A DNA stretch of 64,000 bases from Thiomicrorhabdus sp. (GCF_963677875.1 NZ_OY782566.1:124001-188000), one strand, 5' to 3'; counted from the first letter of the stretch, positions 1 through 9,650 are shown. Translations and numbers: made by a program. The notes: generated by a model not told the origin, from the letters alone.

Positions 1-4
1 CGGT

Positions 5-54
5 AAACAACATATAGTGCAAACACCACAATACAAACACTAAAGCTTTAGTGC
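5..54. promoter_or_regulatory. Possible tandem NrdR boxes upstream of nrdA
   Basis: Positions 5-20 match the NrdR-box pattern (acaCwAtATaTwGwgt) at 13 of 16 bases, including all the most conserved ones. A second palindrome, CACTAAAG/CTTTAGTG, lies at 38-53, but its CACTA/TAGTG arms are two bases further apart than in a standard box. Paired boxes three helical turns apart upstream of nrd genes are typical of NrdR repression. The assignment is by pattern only, and nrdR is not in this window. Confidence 0.4.
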
Positions 55-281
55 GTTGAATTGAAAATCTGCATCCAGTTTTACCGCCAACAAAATGAAT
101 TTATTTCATTTTTTAGTTCAAACGCCATTTTGAACTAGCGCCTGACAAAATTGAGTGCTGGCAGACTCTAAATCACTCGAACCGATTCAAGGCATTTAAT
201 TTAAAAAACGCCCTTTTTTGTTTTTAAACGAACCTTCGCATCCACTAATCGGGTTCACTACACAGGTTGAAAAAAACGCCG

Positions 282-2549
282 ATGACTAATCAGAACATTC
301 TCGTCACCAAACGCAATGGTTCCAAGGAGCCGATCGATTTAGAAAAAATCCACCGCGTCATCACCTGGGCAGCGGAAGGATTGGAAAACGTTTCCGTTTC
401 CGAAGTTGAATTAAGATCACATATTCAATTTTACGACGGCATTACGACATCGGACATCCACGAAACCATCATCAAATCCGCCGCCGACCTGATTTCGGAG
501 CGCGCACCGGACTATCAGCACCTGGCTGCCCGTCTGGCTATTTTCCACCTGCGTAAAAAAGCCTTTGATCGTTTCACCCCTCCGACGCTGTTCGAACACG
601 TTAATAAAATGGTGCGCAGCGGCATGTACGATCCGCAGATTATCGAAGACTACAGCAAGCAGGAAATCGACGAACTGGATGCGTATGTTCAACACGACCG
701 GGACATGAATTTCAGCTACGCCGCCGTCAAACAGCTGGAAGGAAAATATCTGGTACAAAACCGGGTAACCGGCAAAATTTTCGAAAGCCCGCAGTTTATT
801 TACATGCTGATCCCGATGTGCCTGTTCTCGCACTATCCTCAAGAAAGCCGACTGCAATACATCAAAGACTTCTACGACGCAGCTTCTTTATTCAAACTGT
901 CGCTGCCAACGCCGATCATGTCCGGTGTGCGCACGCCGACCCGTCAGTTCAGCTCCTGTGTTCTGATCGAATGCGGCGATTCTCTGGATTCGATTAATGC
1001 GACCTCTTCCTCGATCGTCAAATACGTTTCACAACGGGCGGGAATCGGGGTAAATGTCGGACGTATCCGTGCGTTGGGAAGCGAAATTCGCGGAGGCGAA
1101 GCTTTCCACACCGGAATGATCCCGTTTATCAAACACTTCCAGACGGCCGTCAAATCCTGCTCTCAAGGCGGTGTTCGCGGTGGAGCTGCCACTCTTTTCT
1201 TCCCTATCTGGCACTTGGAAGTCGAATCGCTGGTTGTCTTGAAAAACAACCGGGGCGTGGAAGAGAACCGTGCGCGTCATCTGGATTACGGCGTGCAAAT
1301 CAACAAACTCATGTACCAGCGCATGATCGAAGGTGGAAATATTACCCTGTTCAGTCCATCCGACGTACCAGGGCTTTACGAAGCCTTTTTCGCCGACCAG
1401 GACGAATTCGAACGCCTGTATAAAATCTATGAAGCGGACGAGTCCATCCGCAAGAAAACCGTCAAAGCGATCGAACTGTTTACACAAATTGCTCAGGAGC
1501 GTGCGCAAACCGGCCGAATCTATATTCAGAACGTCGATCACTGCAATACGCACAGCCCATTTGACCCAACGCAGGCTCCGGTACATCAATCCAACCTTTG
1601 TCTGGAAATTGCTTTGCCGACCAAGCCTTTGGAATCGATTGAAGATCCAAACGGAGAAATCGCTCTGTGTACTCTATCCGCGTTCAACCTCGGTGCTTTG
1701 GAAAATCTGGCGGAACTGGAAACCTTGTCCGACCTGATTGTCCGTGCACTCGACAGCCTGCTTGATTACCAGGATTATCCTGTCGAAGCTGCCCGTCATG
1801 CCAGCAAGGGCCGTCGTACACTGGGCGTAGGCGTAACCAACCTTGCCTATTATCTAGCGAAAAACCACGCCAAATATTCGGATGGTTCGGCAAATAATCT
1901 GATGCACAAAACTTTTGAAGCAATTCAATATTATCTCTTGAAGGCTTCAAACCTTCTGGCTCAGGAAAAAGGCGCTTGCGAATACTTCCAGGAAACGACC
2001 TATGCACAAGGTCTGTTGCCGATCGATACTTATAAAAAAGAGATCGACGGTATTTGTGACGAACCTCTGCATCTTGATTGGGAAGCACTACGTGAAACCA
2101 TTCAGACGCACGGTCTGCGCAACTCGACGCTGACCGCCCTGATGCCTTGCGAAACGTCGTCGCAAATCACCAACTCAACCAACGGTATTGAACCACCGCG
2201 CGGTTATGTTTCCGTCAAGGCGTCCAAGGACGGCATTCTGAAACAGGTTGTTCCCGGCTTTAAGGAACACCGTGACGATTACGAACTGCTCTGGCAGATT
2301 CCAGATAACAAAGGCTATATTCAACTGGTCGGTATCATGCAAAAATTCGTCGATCAGGCGATTTCCGCCAACACCAACTACGACCCGGCAAAATTCACAG
2401 ACGATCGAGTTCCGATCAAAGTGGTTCTGCAAGACCTGCTGTACGCATATAAGATGGGGCTTAAAACCCTGTATTACCATAACACCCGCGACGGTGCGGA
2501 CGATGGTCAGGATGATGACGGATGCGCAGGCGGTGCCTGTAAGCTGTAA
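282..2549 (+). CDS. nrdA: Class Ia ribonucleoside-diphosphate reductase, alpha (large) subunit
   Basis: This is the catalytic subunit reducing ribonucleoside diphosphates to deoxyribonucleotides, the committed step of dNTP synthesis in the cytoplasm. The 755-residue protein is close to E. coli NrdA along its whole length. An N-terminal ATP-cone (about residues 1-95) is followed by the barrel with Cys226 (FSSCVLIEC), the active-site NLCLE motif (Asn438, Cys440, Glu442) and Cys463. The C-terminal tail ends GCAGGACKL, with the two shuttle cysteines. I chose ATG 282 because MTNQNILVTKRNG aligns with the E. coli N-terminus; an in-frame TTG at 267 would add five residues. Unusually, the partner gene nrdB is not adjacent but starts at 53252. 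A strong terminator follows directly. Confidence 0.97.
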   Translation: MTNQNILVTKRNGSKEPIDLEKIHRVITWAAEGLENVSVSEVELRSHIQFYDGITTSDIHETIIKSAADLISERAPDYQHLAARLAIFHLRKKAFDRFTPPTLFEHVNKMVRSGMYDPQIIEDYSKQEIDELDAYVQHDRDMNFSYAAVKQLEGKYLVQNRVTGKIFESPQFIYMLIPMCLFSHYPQESRLQYIKDFYDAASLFKLSLPTPIMSGVRTPTRQFSSCVLIECGDSLDSINATSSSIVKYVSQRAGIGVNVGRIRALGSEIRGGEAFHTGMIPFIKHFQTAVKSCSQGGVRGGAATLFFPIWHLEVESLVVLKNNRGVEENRARHLDYGVQINKLMYQRMIEGGNITLFSPSDVPGLYEAFFADQDEFERLYKIYEADESIRKKTVKAIELFTQIAQERAQTGRIYIQNVDHCNTHSPFDPTQAPVHQSNLCLEIALPTKPLESIEDPNGEIALCTLSAFNLGALENLAELETLSDLIVRALDSLLDYQDYPVEAARHASKGRRTLGVGVTNLAYYLAKNHAKYSDGSANNLMHKTFEAIQYYLLKASNLLAQEKGACEYFQETTYAQGLLPIDTYKKEIDGICDEPLHLDWEALRETIQTHGLRNSTLTALMPCETSSQITNSTNGIEPPRGYVSVKASKDGILKQVVPGFKEHRDDYELLWQIPDNKGYIQLVGIMQKFVDQAISANTNYDPAKFTDDRVPIKVVLQDLLYAYKMGLKTLYYHNTRDGADDGQDDDGCAGGACKL

Positions 2550-2550
2550 A

Positions 2551-2574
2551 AAAGCCCCGAAAGGGGCTTTTTTA
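2551..2574 (+). terminator. Rho-independent terminator of nrdA
   Basis: AAGCCCC/GGGGCTT hairpin with a GAAA-type loop, followed by a run of T, starting two bases after the nrdA stop codon. Confidence 0.93.
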
Positions 2575-2659
2575 TTGCGTTCAATAACCGAATTCAGGCT
2601 GGCAGGATTCTAATGGACAAGCTTTCGCTTTATCAGACTCACACACTCCGCCATCGACA

Positions 2660-3541
2660 CTACAGCACTTCCGGAAATGTAGGCCAGGGATAATCCGGAT
2701 CGCCGACCGCGATGAAAAAAGGGTTTAACAGCGATTCGGTCTGCACATATTCCAGAGCATGCCCGGCGGCGTTCAGCACGGCACCTCCGGCGGCTTCCAA
2801 AACACATTGCGATGCCGCCGTATCCCATAATGACGTCGGCCCGAAGCGCGGGTAAACATCCGCTCGCCCTTCTGCCACCAAACAGGTTTTCAACGCCGAC
2901 CCCATCTTGATTTTATGTACTCTGTCAAACGCGGAGAAGTAGCGCTGGCTCAAAGCCCCATGCCGACGACTGACGGCAACTCTCATGGGGCGATTCTGAT
3001 CAACCCGGTCACAGGAAATCGGCTTCAGATCCGCAAACAGCGATGCTTCCGACAGGCGTCCCTGTTGCTGATCCAGAAAACGCGGCGCCGCAGACAATTT
3101 ATAAGCCCCTTCGCCTTTTACCGCCAGATACAAATCCTCGGAAGCCGGCGCATACACAACCCCCAAACAAGGATGATGGCGATCGATCAGGGCGATATTA
3201 ACGCTGAACTCACCTGTTTTTTCAATAAACTCCTTGGTCCCATCAAGCGGATCAATCAGCCAATAACGCGACCATGCATGACGCTTTTCAAACGGCACCT
3301 CAAAAACACTCTCTTCGCTGATAATCGGAATATCCGGAGTCAAACGTGCCAGGTGTTCCGAGATCATCTGATCCGCACGCTTATCCGCCTCAGTAACCGG
3401 CGTCCCATCGCTTTTTTGCTCCACTTCGCAATCGTGACAAAGATGATTCTGGTAAATGCGCATAATCTCATTACCGGCAGCGCAGGAGATTTCCGCAAGA
3501 GCGGGCAAGAATTGTCGTAAAACGCTTGGCGTTAAATCCAT
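2660..3541 (-). CDS. cysQ: 3'(2'),5'-bisphosphate nucleotidase CysQ
   Basis: This is an inositol-monophosphatase-fold, Mg-dependent phosphatase that hydrolyses PAP/PAPS to AMP/APS, recycling the by-product of sulfate assimilation. Visible signatures are EES (metal ligand), the DPLDGTKEF motif typical of CysQ and the C-terminal WDTAASQCVLEAAGG motif. The reading frame is open upstream as far as 3655, but the extension overlaps nudE and looks unlike any CysQ. The ATG at 3541 gives 293 residues beginning MDLTPSVLRQF and has an AGGA ribosome-binding site. It lies 20 bases downstream of nudE and is probably cotranscribed with it. Confidence 0.93.
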   Translation of the reverse strand: MDLTPSVLRQFLPALAEISCAAGNEIMRIYQNHLCHDCEVEQKSDGTPVTEADKRADQMISEHLARLTPDIPIISEESVFEVPFEKRHAWSRYWLIDPLDGTKEFIEKTGEFSVNIALIDRHHPCLGVVYAPASEDLYLAVKGEGAYKLSAAPRFLDQQQGRLSEASLFADLKPISCDRVDQNRPMRVAVSRRHGALSQRYFSAFDRVHKIKMGSALKTCLVAEGRADVYPRFGPTSLWDTAASQCVLEAAGGAVLNAAGHALEYVQTESLLNPFFIAVGDPDYPWPTFPEVL

Positions 3542-3561
3542 ATAAGATCCTGACAAATGGT

Positions 3562-4113
3562 TTAGGTTTGAAGTTGCAACTCTTTCAGCAACAGTAACAG
3601 GGCCGCATAAGCACGCCCTTCGGTGAATTCCGGATGACTTAATAACTCCGGCCACTCTCGCAGCTTCCAGGGAACCACCTCCAGCGGCTCCGGTTCATCC
3701 CCATCCGCATTCTGCGGCTTGAGACCGGTGGCGAGAATAATGTGCGTCAAATGGGTCATATAACCTGCCGCAAGACTGACCGAATCCAGCAGGCGCACCT
3801 CGGACGGAACATAACCAACCTCTTCCTGACATTCGCGAATCGCTGCCAGCTGCCAGGTTTCTCCCGGATCAACCTTGCCTTTGGGGAAACCCAGCTCGTA
3901 ACGTCCAACTCCCGCGCCATATTCACGGATCAGCAGAAGATCCCCCTGATCGGTCACCGGCACGATTAATACAGCACCCTCCGGACTGCCAAGCAAACGC
4001 TCGTAGGTTACCTGAACCCCGTTGGAAAATTCCAACTGCTGAGACTGCACGGTAAAAATCCGCGACTGGGCCGCGATATTTTCCGATAGAATAAGAGGCG
4101 TTTTTTTAGACAT
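3562..4113 (-). CDS. nudE: ADP-compounds hydrolase NudE (Nudix)
   Basis: This 183-residue Nudix hydrolase cleaves ADP-ribose, Ap3A and NADH-type nucleotides. The Nudix box is complete: G(x5)E(x7)REx2EExG, seen as GKVDPGE then RECQEEVGY at roughly residues 92-115. The GFPKGKV lead-in is typical of NudE/YrfE. It is the first gene of a pair with cysQ and is divergent from yrfG, the same neighbourhood found in many gammaproteobacteria. Confidence 0.92.
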   Translation of the reverse strand: MSKKTPLILSENIAAQSRIFTVQSQQLEFSNGVQVTYERLLGSPEGAVLIVPVTDQGDLLLIREYGAGVGRYELGFPKGKVDPGETWQLAAIRECQEEVGYVPSEVRLLDSVSLAAGYMTHLTHIILATGLKPQNADGDEPEPLEVVPWKLREWPELLSHPEFTEGRAYAALLLLLKELQLQT

Positions 4114-4176
4114 AATTCTGTTTATCCAGGGTTCGGAAGAAGAAAGAACCGTTTCTCATCATACGCTAAGGAGAGA

Positions 4177-4854
4177 ATGTTGCCAATGCACACCGCCGTA
4201 AACAAACCGGAGTGGAATAAAATCGAAACCGTTCTTCTGGATATGGACGGCACCTTGCTGGATCTGCATTTCGACTGGCATTTCTGGATGGAGGTTATTC
4301 CTCAGGCTTATGCCGATAAAAACGCCCTGCCGCTCGATGAGTCCAAGCGCCTGATCCATGAAAAAATCCATTCTCAGACCGGCACTTTGAACTGGTATTG
4401 CCTCGACTATTGGAGCGAAACACTGGAACTGCCGATTGCCGAGCTGAAACGTGAGCTGCGCCATCAAATTCAAGTTCACCCAGAAGTGATCGACTTTTTG
4501 CAAAGTCTGCAGAAACTCGACAAAACCGTCATTATGGTAACCAATGCCCATCGCGACAGTCTGGCCATCAAACTGGAAATGACCGAGATCGGCTCTTATT
4601 TCGACCATCTGTTTTCCGCACACGACTTTGGGCTGCCGAAAGAAGACATCCGAATCTGGGAAGAAATCCGCAAACAGGTCAACTACAACCCGAAAACCAC
4701 TATTCTCATCGACGATAACTTAACGGCTTTGCGTACTGCCAGAGAATTCGGCATCGCCTATCCGCTGTGCGCGACCTTTGTCAGCCCGAAGCTTGAACGC
4801 ATTGATCCGCAGGAATTCGCACATTTCTCCCGTTATAGCGAGATCATGCCGTAA
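4177..4854 (+). CDS. yrfG: HAD-family GMP/IMP nucleotidase YrfG
   Basis: This 225-residue haloacid-dehalogenase phosphatase is likely to dephosphorylate purine mononucleotides. HAD motif I is DMDGTLLDL (nucleophile Asp and acid/base Asp), motif II is VTNAHR, the motif III lysine is in LPKEDI and motif IV is IDDN. AAGGAG at 4168-4173 lies 3 bases before ATG 4177 and 12 before ATG 4186, so the shorter start (three residues fewer) is a fair alternative. It is divergent from nudE, as in E. coli. Confidence 0.88.
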   Translation: MLPMHTAVNKPEWNKIETVLLDMDGTLLDLHFDWHFWMEVIPQAYADKNALPLDESKRLIHEKIHSQTGTLNWYCLDYWSETLELPIAELKRELRHQIQVHPEVIDFLQSLQKLDKTVIMVTNAHRDSLAIKLEMTEIGSYFDHLFSAHDFGLPKEDIRIWEEIRKQVNYNPKTTILIDDNLTALRTAREFGIAYPLCATFVSPKLERIDPQEFAHFSRYSEIMP

Positions 4855-4893
4855 CCCGCCACACACTCGATTTTCAATGCAGTACAATCGACG

Positions 4894-5523
4894 TTAAAAA
4901 CGAATCAACCAGGTTTTCTCGATCACATCCACCCCTCTGCGCTGGAAAGCCTCCGCCTCCAGAAGTTTAAAATCGGCGGCCTTGGCAAACAATTGCTTCA
5001 CTTCCGACTCCGTTACGGAAAACGGCGGACCATCCAGCAAAGCCTGATCATACTCCATGGTAACCAGCAAATAGACACAGCCCGCAGGTAACAGCTCCCG
5101 CATCAAATGCGCATAATCCTGTCGCATGGACGGTGGTAACGCAATCAGAGCCGCGCGGTCATACACGCCCTTAACGCCTTCTGTATGCGCTTGCGTCATA
5201 TGAAACAGATCGGCGCACAGCAACGTCATATTCTCCGCATGATACGCACATAAACCATGAAAATCGCAAACCTTGGCCTGCAAGGCATTTTCAGCGACAA
5301 AATCGCGCAGCGCTTTCTCACTCAACTCCACGCCAACCACCTCATGTCCCTGTTGCGACAACCACAACAGATCCAGAGACTTACCGCACAAGGGAACCAG
5401 AACCCGATCCCCAGCCTTCAGCCCTAACGCCGGCCAGTGGCGGCGTAAAAAACCGTTCACCTGATCCAGGTGGAACCCGATTTGATTCTTCTGCCAGCGT
5501 TCGATCCAGAAATCCGCTTCCAT
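4894..5523 (-). CDS. tpm: Thiopurine S-methyltransferase
   Basis: This is a SAM-dependent class I methyltransferase of the TPMT family (209 residues). The bacterial members methylate thiopurines and, in several species, selenium or tellurium oxyanions. The N-terminus MEADFWIERWQKNQIGFH is the family hallmark, and VLVPLCGKSLDLLWL is the SAM-binding loop. The frame is open for six more residues to 5541, but ATG 5523 matches the family start and has an AGAGGG ribosome-binding site five bases upstream. It is convergent with yrfG. Confidence 0.92.
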   Translation of the reverse strand: MEADFWIERWQKNQIGFHLDQVNGFLRRHWPALGLKAGDRVLVPLCGKSLDLLWLSQQGHEVVGVELSEKALRDFVAENALQAKVCDFHGLCAYHAENMTLLCADLFHMTQAHTEGVKGVYDRAALIALPPSMRQDYAHLMRELLPAGCVYLLVTMEYDQALLDGPPFSVTESEVKQLFAKAADFKLLEAEAFQRRGVDVIEKTWLIRF

Positions 5524-5658
5524 TACCGCCCTCTCATCCATTCATCAATCTTTTTCCGCTCGGGCAACAAGGGAAAGCCCCCTTTATTTTACCCATAGAC
5601 GCTCTTTCAAAGGCCTCCTATAATACAGCGATTCTCCCGCTAAAACAGGCCCTCGAAC

Positions 5659-6189
5659 ATGACCTCACTAGAAAAACAGCCGAGCTTCTGGCAAAAAAAC
5701 TGGGTTAAAAACCTACTTACTTTCGGGCTATTTATCACGATTTTATTGATTCTCCGTCCCTACATGCAAGGAGACGTCATCCAAGGCAAAGCCCCCGACT
5801 TAAAATTGACCAGCTTGAGCGGGCAGTCGATCGACCTCTACAAAGAACTCGCAGAAGGCGAGCCCGTCCTGATCCACATCTGGGCAACCTGGTGCCCGAT
5901 CTGCAAATTCAGCCGCGACAGTGTCGAATCGCTTTCCGAAGACCATAAAGTGATCAGCATCGTGACTCAATCCGGCAATTCCGCGGAAATTCAAGCTTAC
6001 GTTCAAGAGCATCAACTGAATCCGGATCACCTGTTCATCGATGCCGACGGCAAACTGATGCAGTTGTTCGGCGCCAAGGGCGTTCCAGCCGACTTCATCA
6101 TTGACGAAGAAGGCAATATCGATTTTGTCGAAGTCGGCTTCACCACATCTCTCGGCCTGAAACTGCGCCTGTGGATGGCGGCATTTTAG
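5659..6189 (+). CDS. Membrane-anchored thioredoxin-like protein (TlpA/ScsD type)
   Basis: This 176-residue protein has one N-terminal membrane segment (about residues 18-36) and a periplasmic thioredoxin fold. The redox motif is WCPIC (CxxC) within WATWCPICK, and the cis-proline is in GVPADFII. The arrangement matches the protein-disulfide-oxidoreductase family related to TlpA, ResA and ScsD, which reduces disulfides in the periplasm. The substrate is unknown. The next gene starts 25 bases downstream, so the two may form a small operon. Confidence 0.85.
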   Translation: MTSLEKQPSFWQKNWVKNLLTFGLFITILLILRPYMQGDVIQGKAPDLKLTSLSGQSIDLYKELAEGEPVLIHIWATWCPICKFSRDSVESLSEDHKVISIVTQSGNSAEIQAYVQEHQLNPDHLFIDADGKLMQLFGAKGVPADFIIDEEGNIDFVEVGFTTSLGLKLRLWMAAF

Positions 6190-6214
6190 CCGTTCCTGGA
6201 TCGGAATCAGCACG

Positions 6215-6934
6215 ATGAAATACGACGGCATCATCATTCACAGCGCCCGCGATCAGTACGGTCTGATCGAAGTGGTCGAAAACCGCAGCACCCGCAAACT
6301 GCATTTTGACTCCCCGATCGAACAGAGCTGCATTTATCGCAATGCTCCCATGACGCTGAATTTCGAATACCAGCAACAAATGATTGCCCTGGTCAGCGAA
6401 CATTACCAAACCCGAAAATCCACCAAACCTTATCGGGTACTCATGCTTGGCATGGGCGGTGGAACGATGGCACACCACCTTTACCATAGCCTGCCGAATC
6501 TGCAGATGACCATCGTCGAACTGCGCCAAATTGTCATAGACGCCGCCTTCCGTTACTTCCACCTGCCGGACGTTCCGGAAATCGAGAGTGTTCAAGCCGA
6601 CGCCATCGAATATCTGCTCGAACTGGCACTGGATTGCAACGACAGCGACCATTTCCAATATGACGCCGTTCTGGTCGATATTTTTGACGCCGAAGGCTTG
6701 CCTTCGGAACTTGCTGCCCCGCTTTTCCATGATGCGCTTGCCGATTGCGTCGGCAAAAACGGCTGTTTAATTTTTAACCTCTGGAATCGGATCGAACGCG
6801 GCCGTGAACACGAGCATACCGATGAAACCGCAGCCATTCTCCGATACTGGGAAACGAATCACTCCTCCGTGCGTTCGCAAAACCGTTACTTAATGAAGTC
6901 CACCAGCAATCTGATTTTGAGTCTTGACTTTTAA
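6215..6934 (+). CDS. Spermidine-synthase-fold (SpeE-like) methyltransferase-type protein
   Basis: This 239-residue protein has a Rossmann nucleotide-binding core: GMGGGTMAHHLY (glycine-rich loop), VELRQIVIDAA (acidic end of strand 2) and DAVLVDIFDAEGLP. This is the layout of the SpeE-like family. Many short members lack polyamine synthase activity and have unknown substrates, so I do not call it a spermidine synthase. It probably shares a transcript with the thioredoxin-like gene upstream. Confidence 0.7.
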   Translation: MKYDGIIIHSARDQYGLIEVVENRSTRKLHFDSPIEQSCIYRNAPMTLNFEYQQQMIALVSEHYQTRKSTKPYRVLMLGMGGGTMAHHLYHSLPNLQMTIVELRQIVIDAAFRYFHLPDVPEIESVQADAIEYLLELALDCNDSDHFQYDAVLVDIFDAEGLPSELAAPLFHDALADCVGKNGCLIFNLWNRIERGREHEHTDETAAILRYWETNHSSVRSQNRYLMKSTSNLILSLDF

Positions 6935-7016
6935 ACCTCAACCGCTTCATTAAACTTTCACCCAAACAACTTCCCTCATTCATAAAATATCCCCTTATAA
7001 ACGGGGAGCATCGATC

Positions 7017-8189
7017 TTGCGGATATTGGAAATTTTTTGGCGTTTCTTCGTACTCGGTCTCAGCAGCTTCGGCGGACCGGCTGCTCATATCGGTTATTTT
7101 CGGCAAGCTTTTGTAGAAAAACGGCATTGGCTGGATGCCGACCATTACCACAGACTGGTTGCCCTCAGTCAGTTTCTTCCCGGACCGGGTTCCAGTCAGG
7201 TCGGCTTTGCCATTGGTCTGCATCGTGCCGGGCTAGCGGGAGGGTTGAGCGCCTTCATCGCTTTTACCCTGCCCTCATTTCTCCTGCTCTACGCCTTGGC
7301 ACTTGGCATTCACACCCAGCAGATCTTTGACCTTTACGGCCTGTTTCACGGCCTAAAACTTCTGGCCCTGATCGTTGTGCTGGATGCCATTCTCAACATG
7401 TGGCAAAACTTCTGTACCCAAAGATTGCCTCGGACAATTGCACTGATCACCACAGCGTTGCTGCTGGTTTTGCCCAGCTTTTACACTCAGGTGTTTCTGC
7501 TCCTGATCATGGCTTTTTTCGGCGCGTTTTTTCTCCAACCCGCATCCGCGATGCCGTCAGTCAAAAGCAATCAACCGTCTTTCTCCTCAAACGTCTGGTT
7601 GATGCTGGCACTCCTGCTGTTTGCATTAAGCTTTATCCATTGGCCGACAGCAGCTCTCAACATTTTCGCAGATTTCTATCAGGCGGGAAGTCTGGTGTTC
7701 GGCGGAGGGCATGTCGTCCTGCCACTACTTCAGCAGACGCTGGGCGAGTACATCGACTCGGACAGTTTCCTGACCGCCTATGCCGCGGCTCAAGCCGTGC
7801 CTGGCCCAATGTTTACGCTTGCCGCCTATCTCGGCGCAGAAAGTCTGCCGATATCCCCTCTGAAAGGCGCGCTGATCGCAACTCTGGCCATTTTCTTACC
7901 GGGTTTTCTTCTGGTGCTTGCTCTGCACGCTCACTGGAACACCCTGGCAAATAAGACACCTTTTGCCGGAGCAATGCTTGCAGTCAACGCCTCGGTCGTA
8001 GGCTTCCTGTTAGCGGCTCTGATTCAGTCCATTGTTCCAGGTGCGCTCTTAAGCGGAGTCGACCTGTTGGCAGCGGCTGTCGGGTTCTACCTGCTAACCG
8101 TTCGGAAGATTTCGGTCTTCCTGCTGATTATGCTGTTCTCCGCTTACGGAACGCTTTCCCATCTTATTCAGACAACACTGCCGGAATGA
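7017..8189 (+). CDS. chrA: Chromate transporter ChrA
   Basis: This 390-residue CHR-superfamily permease has two homologous halves. The family motifs FGGPAAHIGYF and QFLPGPGSSQ are in the N-terminal half, and FGGGHVVLPLL and QAVPGPMFTLAAYLG in the C-terminal half, with about ten hydrophobic segments. It would expel chromate, or related oxyanions, across the inner membrane. The start is TTG 7017, with GGGGAG nine bases upstream. Its 3' end overlaps the convergent ygiD gene by 22 bases. Confidence 0.9.
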   Translation: MRILEIFWRFFVLGLSSFGGPAAHIGYFRQAFVEKRHWLDADHYHRLVALSQFLPGPGSSQVGFAIGLHRAGLAGGLSAFIAFTLPSFLLLYALALGIHTQQIFDLYGLFHGLKLLALIVVLDAILNMWQNFCTQRLPRTIALITTALLLVLPSFYTQVFLLLIMAFFGAFFLQPASAMPSVKSNQPSFSSNVWLMLALLLFALSFIHWPTAALNIFADFYQAGSLVFGGGHVVLPLLQQTLGEYIDSDSFLTAYAAAQAVPGPMFTLAAYLGAESLPISPLKGALIATLAIFLPGFLLVLALHAHWNTLANKTPFAGAMLAVNASVVGFLLAALIQSIVPGALLSGVDLLAAAVGFYLLTVRKISVFLLIMLFSAYGTLSHLIQTTLPE

Positions 8190-9031
8190 GCCGACTCGCG
8201 TGGAATATAGGCAAAAGACAGCATGGAAACCGAGGCCATATCGATGACATCATTAAAGAAAAACACCTCATCGTCCCGGTTGCGCATTCCCAAGCTATAA
8301 AGCAGAGGCAGGTAATGATCATAAGTCGGATGCGCCATTTTTCCCAAAGAGCCGAAACCGTTAAAATCGATCAGCTTCGCATCGTCCCGATCCGTAATCG
8401 CGGCTTTCATCAAGTGATTAAACTCGATTGCCCAGTCAAAAGGGGTTGCCGACTGCCACTGCATTTTCTGTAAGTTATGCACCAAATTGCCGCTTGCCAT
8501 CACCAGCACGCCTTTTTTGCGCAAGGATTGCAGCCGGTTCGCCAGATCATAATGGAACTGCGGCGGCTTACGGTAATCGATGCTGATCTGGTAGACCGGA
8601 ATATCCGCTTGTGGAAACATCGACAGCAAAACCGACCAGGTACCGTGATCCAGCCCCCAGTCTTCGGTTGTTTCAATAATCGATGGCGCAATCGTCCAGG
8701 TCTGCAATGCGGCTTCCGGCGCACCCGGACTGGGGTATTGCTGTTCGAACAATGCTGGCGGAAAACCGTAAAAATCGTGAATTGTTGTCGGCTTCTCAGT
8801 CGTCAGAACCTGCGTTACACCCTGCGTCAACCAGTGTGCCGAGATTGAGAGGATCGCTTTGGGTTTTGGTAAAGCACGACCGATGGCCGACCAACTTTTG
8901 GAAAAATCATTGCATTCGACCGCATTCATCGGATTGCCATGACCGACAAACAGAACCGGCATGCTTTCGGGTGTGGCGGGCAAAGCCTGTAACTGCTGCA
9001 TTAAATACGACAGACGGGTAGCGTGTTGCAT
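8168..9031 (-). CDS. ygiD: Extradiol ring-cleavage dioxygenase, DODA-type (YgiD)
   Basis: This 287-residue class III extradiol dioxygenase is of the LigB/DODA family; E. coli YgiD has 4,5-DOPA-extradiol dioxygenase activity. The metal-binding VGHGNPMNA motif is near residue 30, and SAHW and DHGTW histidine motifs follow. The physiological substrate is not known. It is convergent with and overlaps the end of chrA, and no terminator separates them. Confidence 0.88.
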   Translation of the reverse strand: MQHATRLSYLMQQLQALPATPESMPVLFVGHGNPMNAVECNDFSKSWSAIGRALPKPKAILSISAHWLTQGVTQVLTTEKPTTIHDFYGFPPALFEQQYPSPGAPEAALQTWTIAPSIIETTEDWGLDHGTWSVLLSMFPQADIPVYQISIDYRKPPQFHYDLANRLQSLRKKGVLVMASGNLVHNLQKMQWQSATPFDWAIEFNHLMKAAITDRDDAKLIDFNGFGSLGKMAHPTYDHYLPLLYSLGMRNRDDEVFFFNDVIDMASVSMLSFAYIPRESAHSGSVV

Positions 9032-9203
9032 GAGAATGACTCAATTTTTAATCAAATTGAGAGTATTACGCCAAAAAACCGGCTACCGATAAAGCGGATG
9101 TCAGCAATAACAGTCTTTCCGTTCAAGACATAATCCAATCATCCTGAAGCTCCACCCGGAGTCAATTTTGCCAGCCGCCTGCAAACGGGACGATTTGATT
9201 TCG

Positions 9204-9650
9204 TCATTTGACGGCAATGCAGATTTCAACTTCGTCGTCACCGAAATACCGTTCGAAATCGGTGGTGTAAGCCCGCAGATAAGGACTCTTTCCAGATTGA
9301 AAATATTCCCAGATTTCGACCCAAAGGTTGATCACCGTCTGCGGCATCTCTCCCTTTGCCCGAAATACCGCATACTCACCCTCGCGGATAGCAATTGGTT
9401 CGGCTCCTGCAAACTGGAGCGCACTCGACGCATCCGCGCAGACGGCAACATCAAAATCGCCGTTCATGTCCGATTCATAATTGAAGTAAACGCCGTATAC
9501 GGCAGCCCCCGAGGGCAAGACACTACCGGCACGATCATAAAACGCCTGCCACAGACCGCCGATTCCAGCCTTGGCCGGATCCATCTCATCGGCATTATTG
9601 GTTCGCAACTTCATTCCAATCAATTCGACTGCATTTCTCTTTTCAATCAT
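9204..9650 (-). CDS. GyrI-like / AraC-effector-binding domain protein
   Basis: This 148-residue stand-alone small-molecule-binding domain has the GyrI/SOUL-like fold: paired strands such as LIGMKLRT and YAVFRAKGEMP, the WVEIWEYF helix, and a C-terminal FERYFGDDEVEICIAVK that matches AraC_E_bind proteins. There is no DNA-binding part. It could be a ligand-binding or gyrase-modulating protein; the ligand is unknown. Its ATG overlaps the stop of a tiny upstream ORF (9647-9718). Confidence 0.78.
   Translation of the reverse strand: MIEKRNAVELIGMKLRTNNADEMDPAKAGIGGLWQAFYDRAGSVLPSGAAVYGVYFNYESDMNGDFDVAVCADASSALQFAGAEPIAIREGEYAVFRAKGEMPQTVINLWVEIWEYFQSGKSPYLRAYTTDFERYFGDDEVEICIAVK

Noticed and set aside
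3542..3655. N-terminal extension of CysQ
   Set aside because: It overlaps the nudE coding region, and the internal ATG at 3541 has its own ribosome-binding site.
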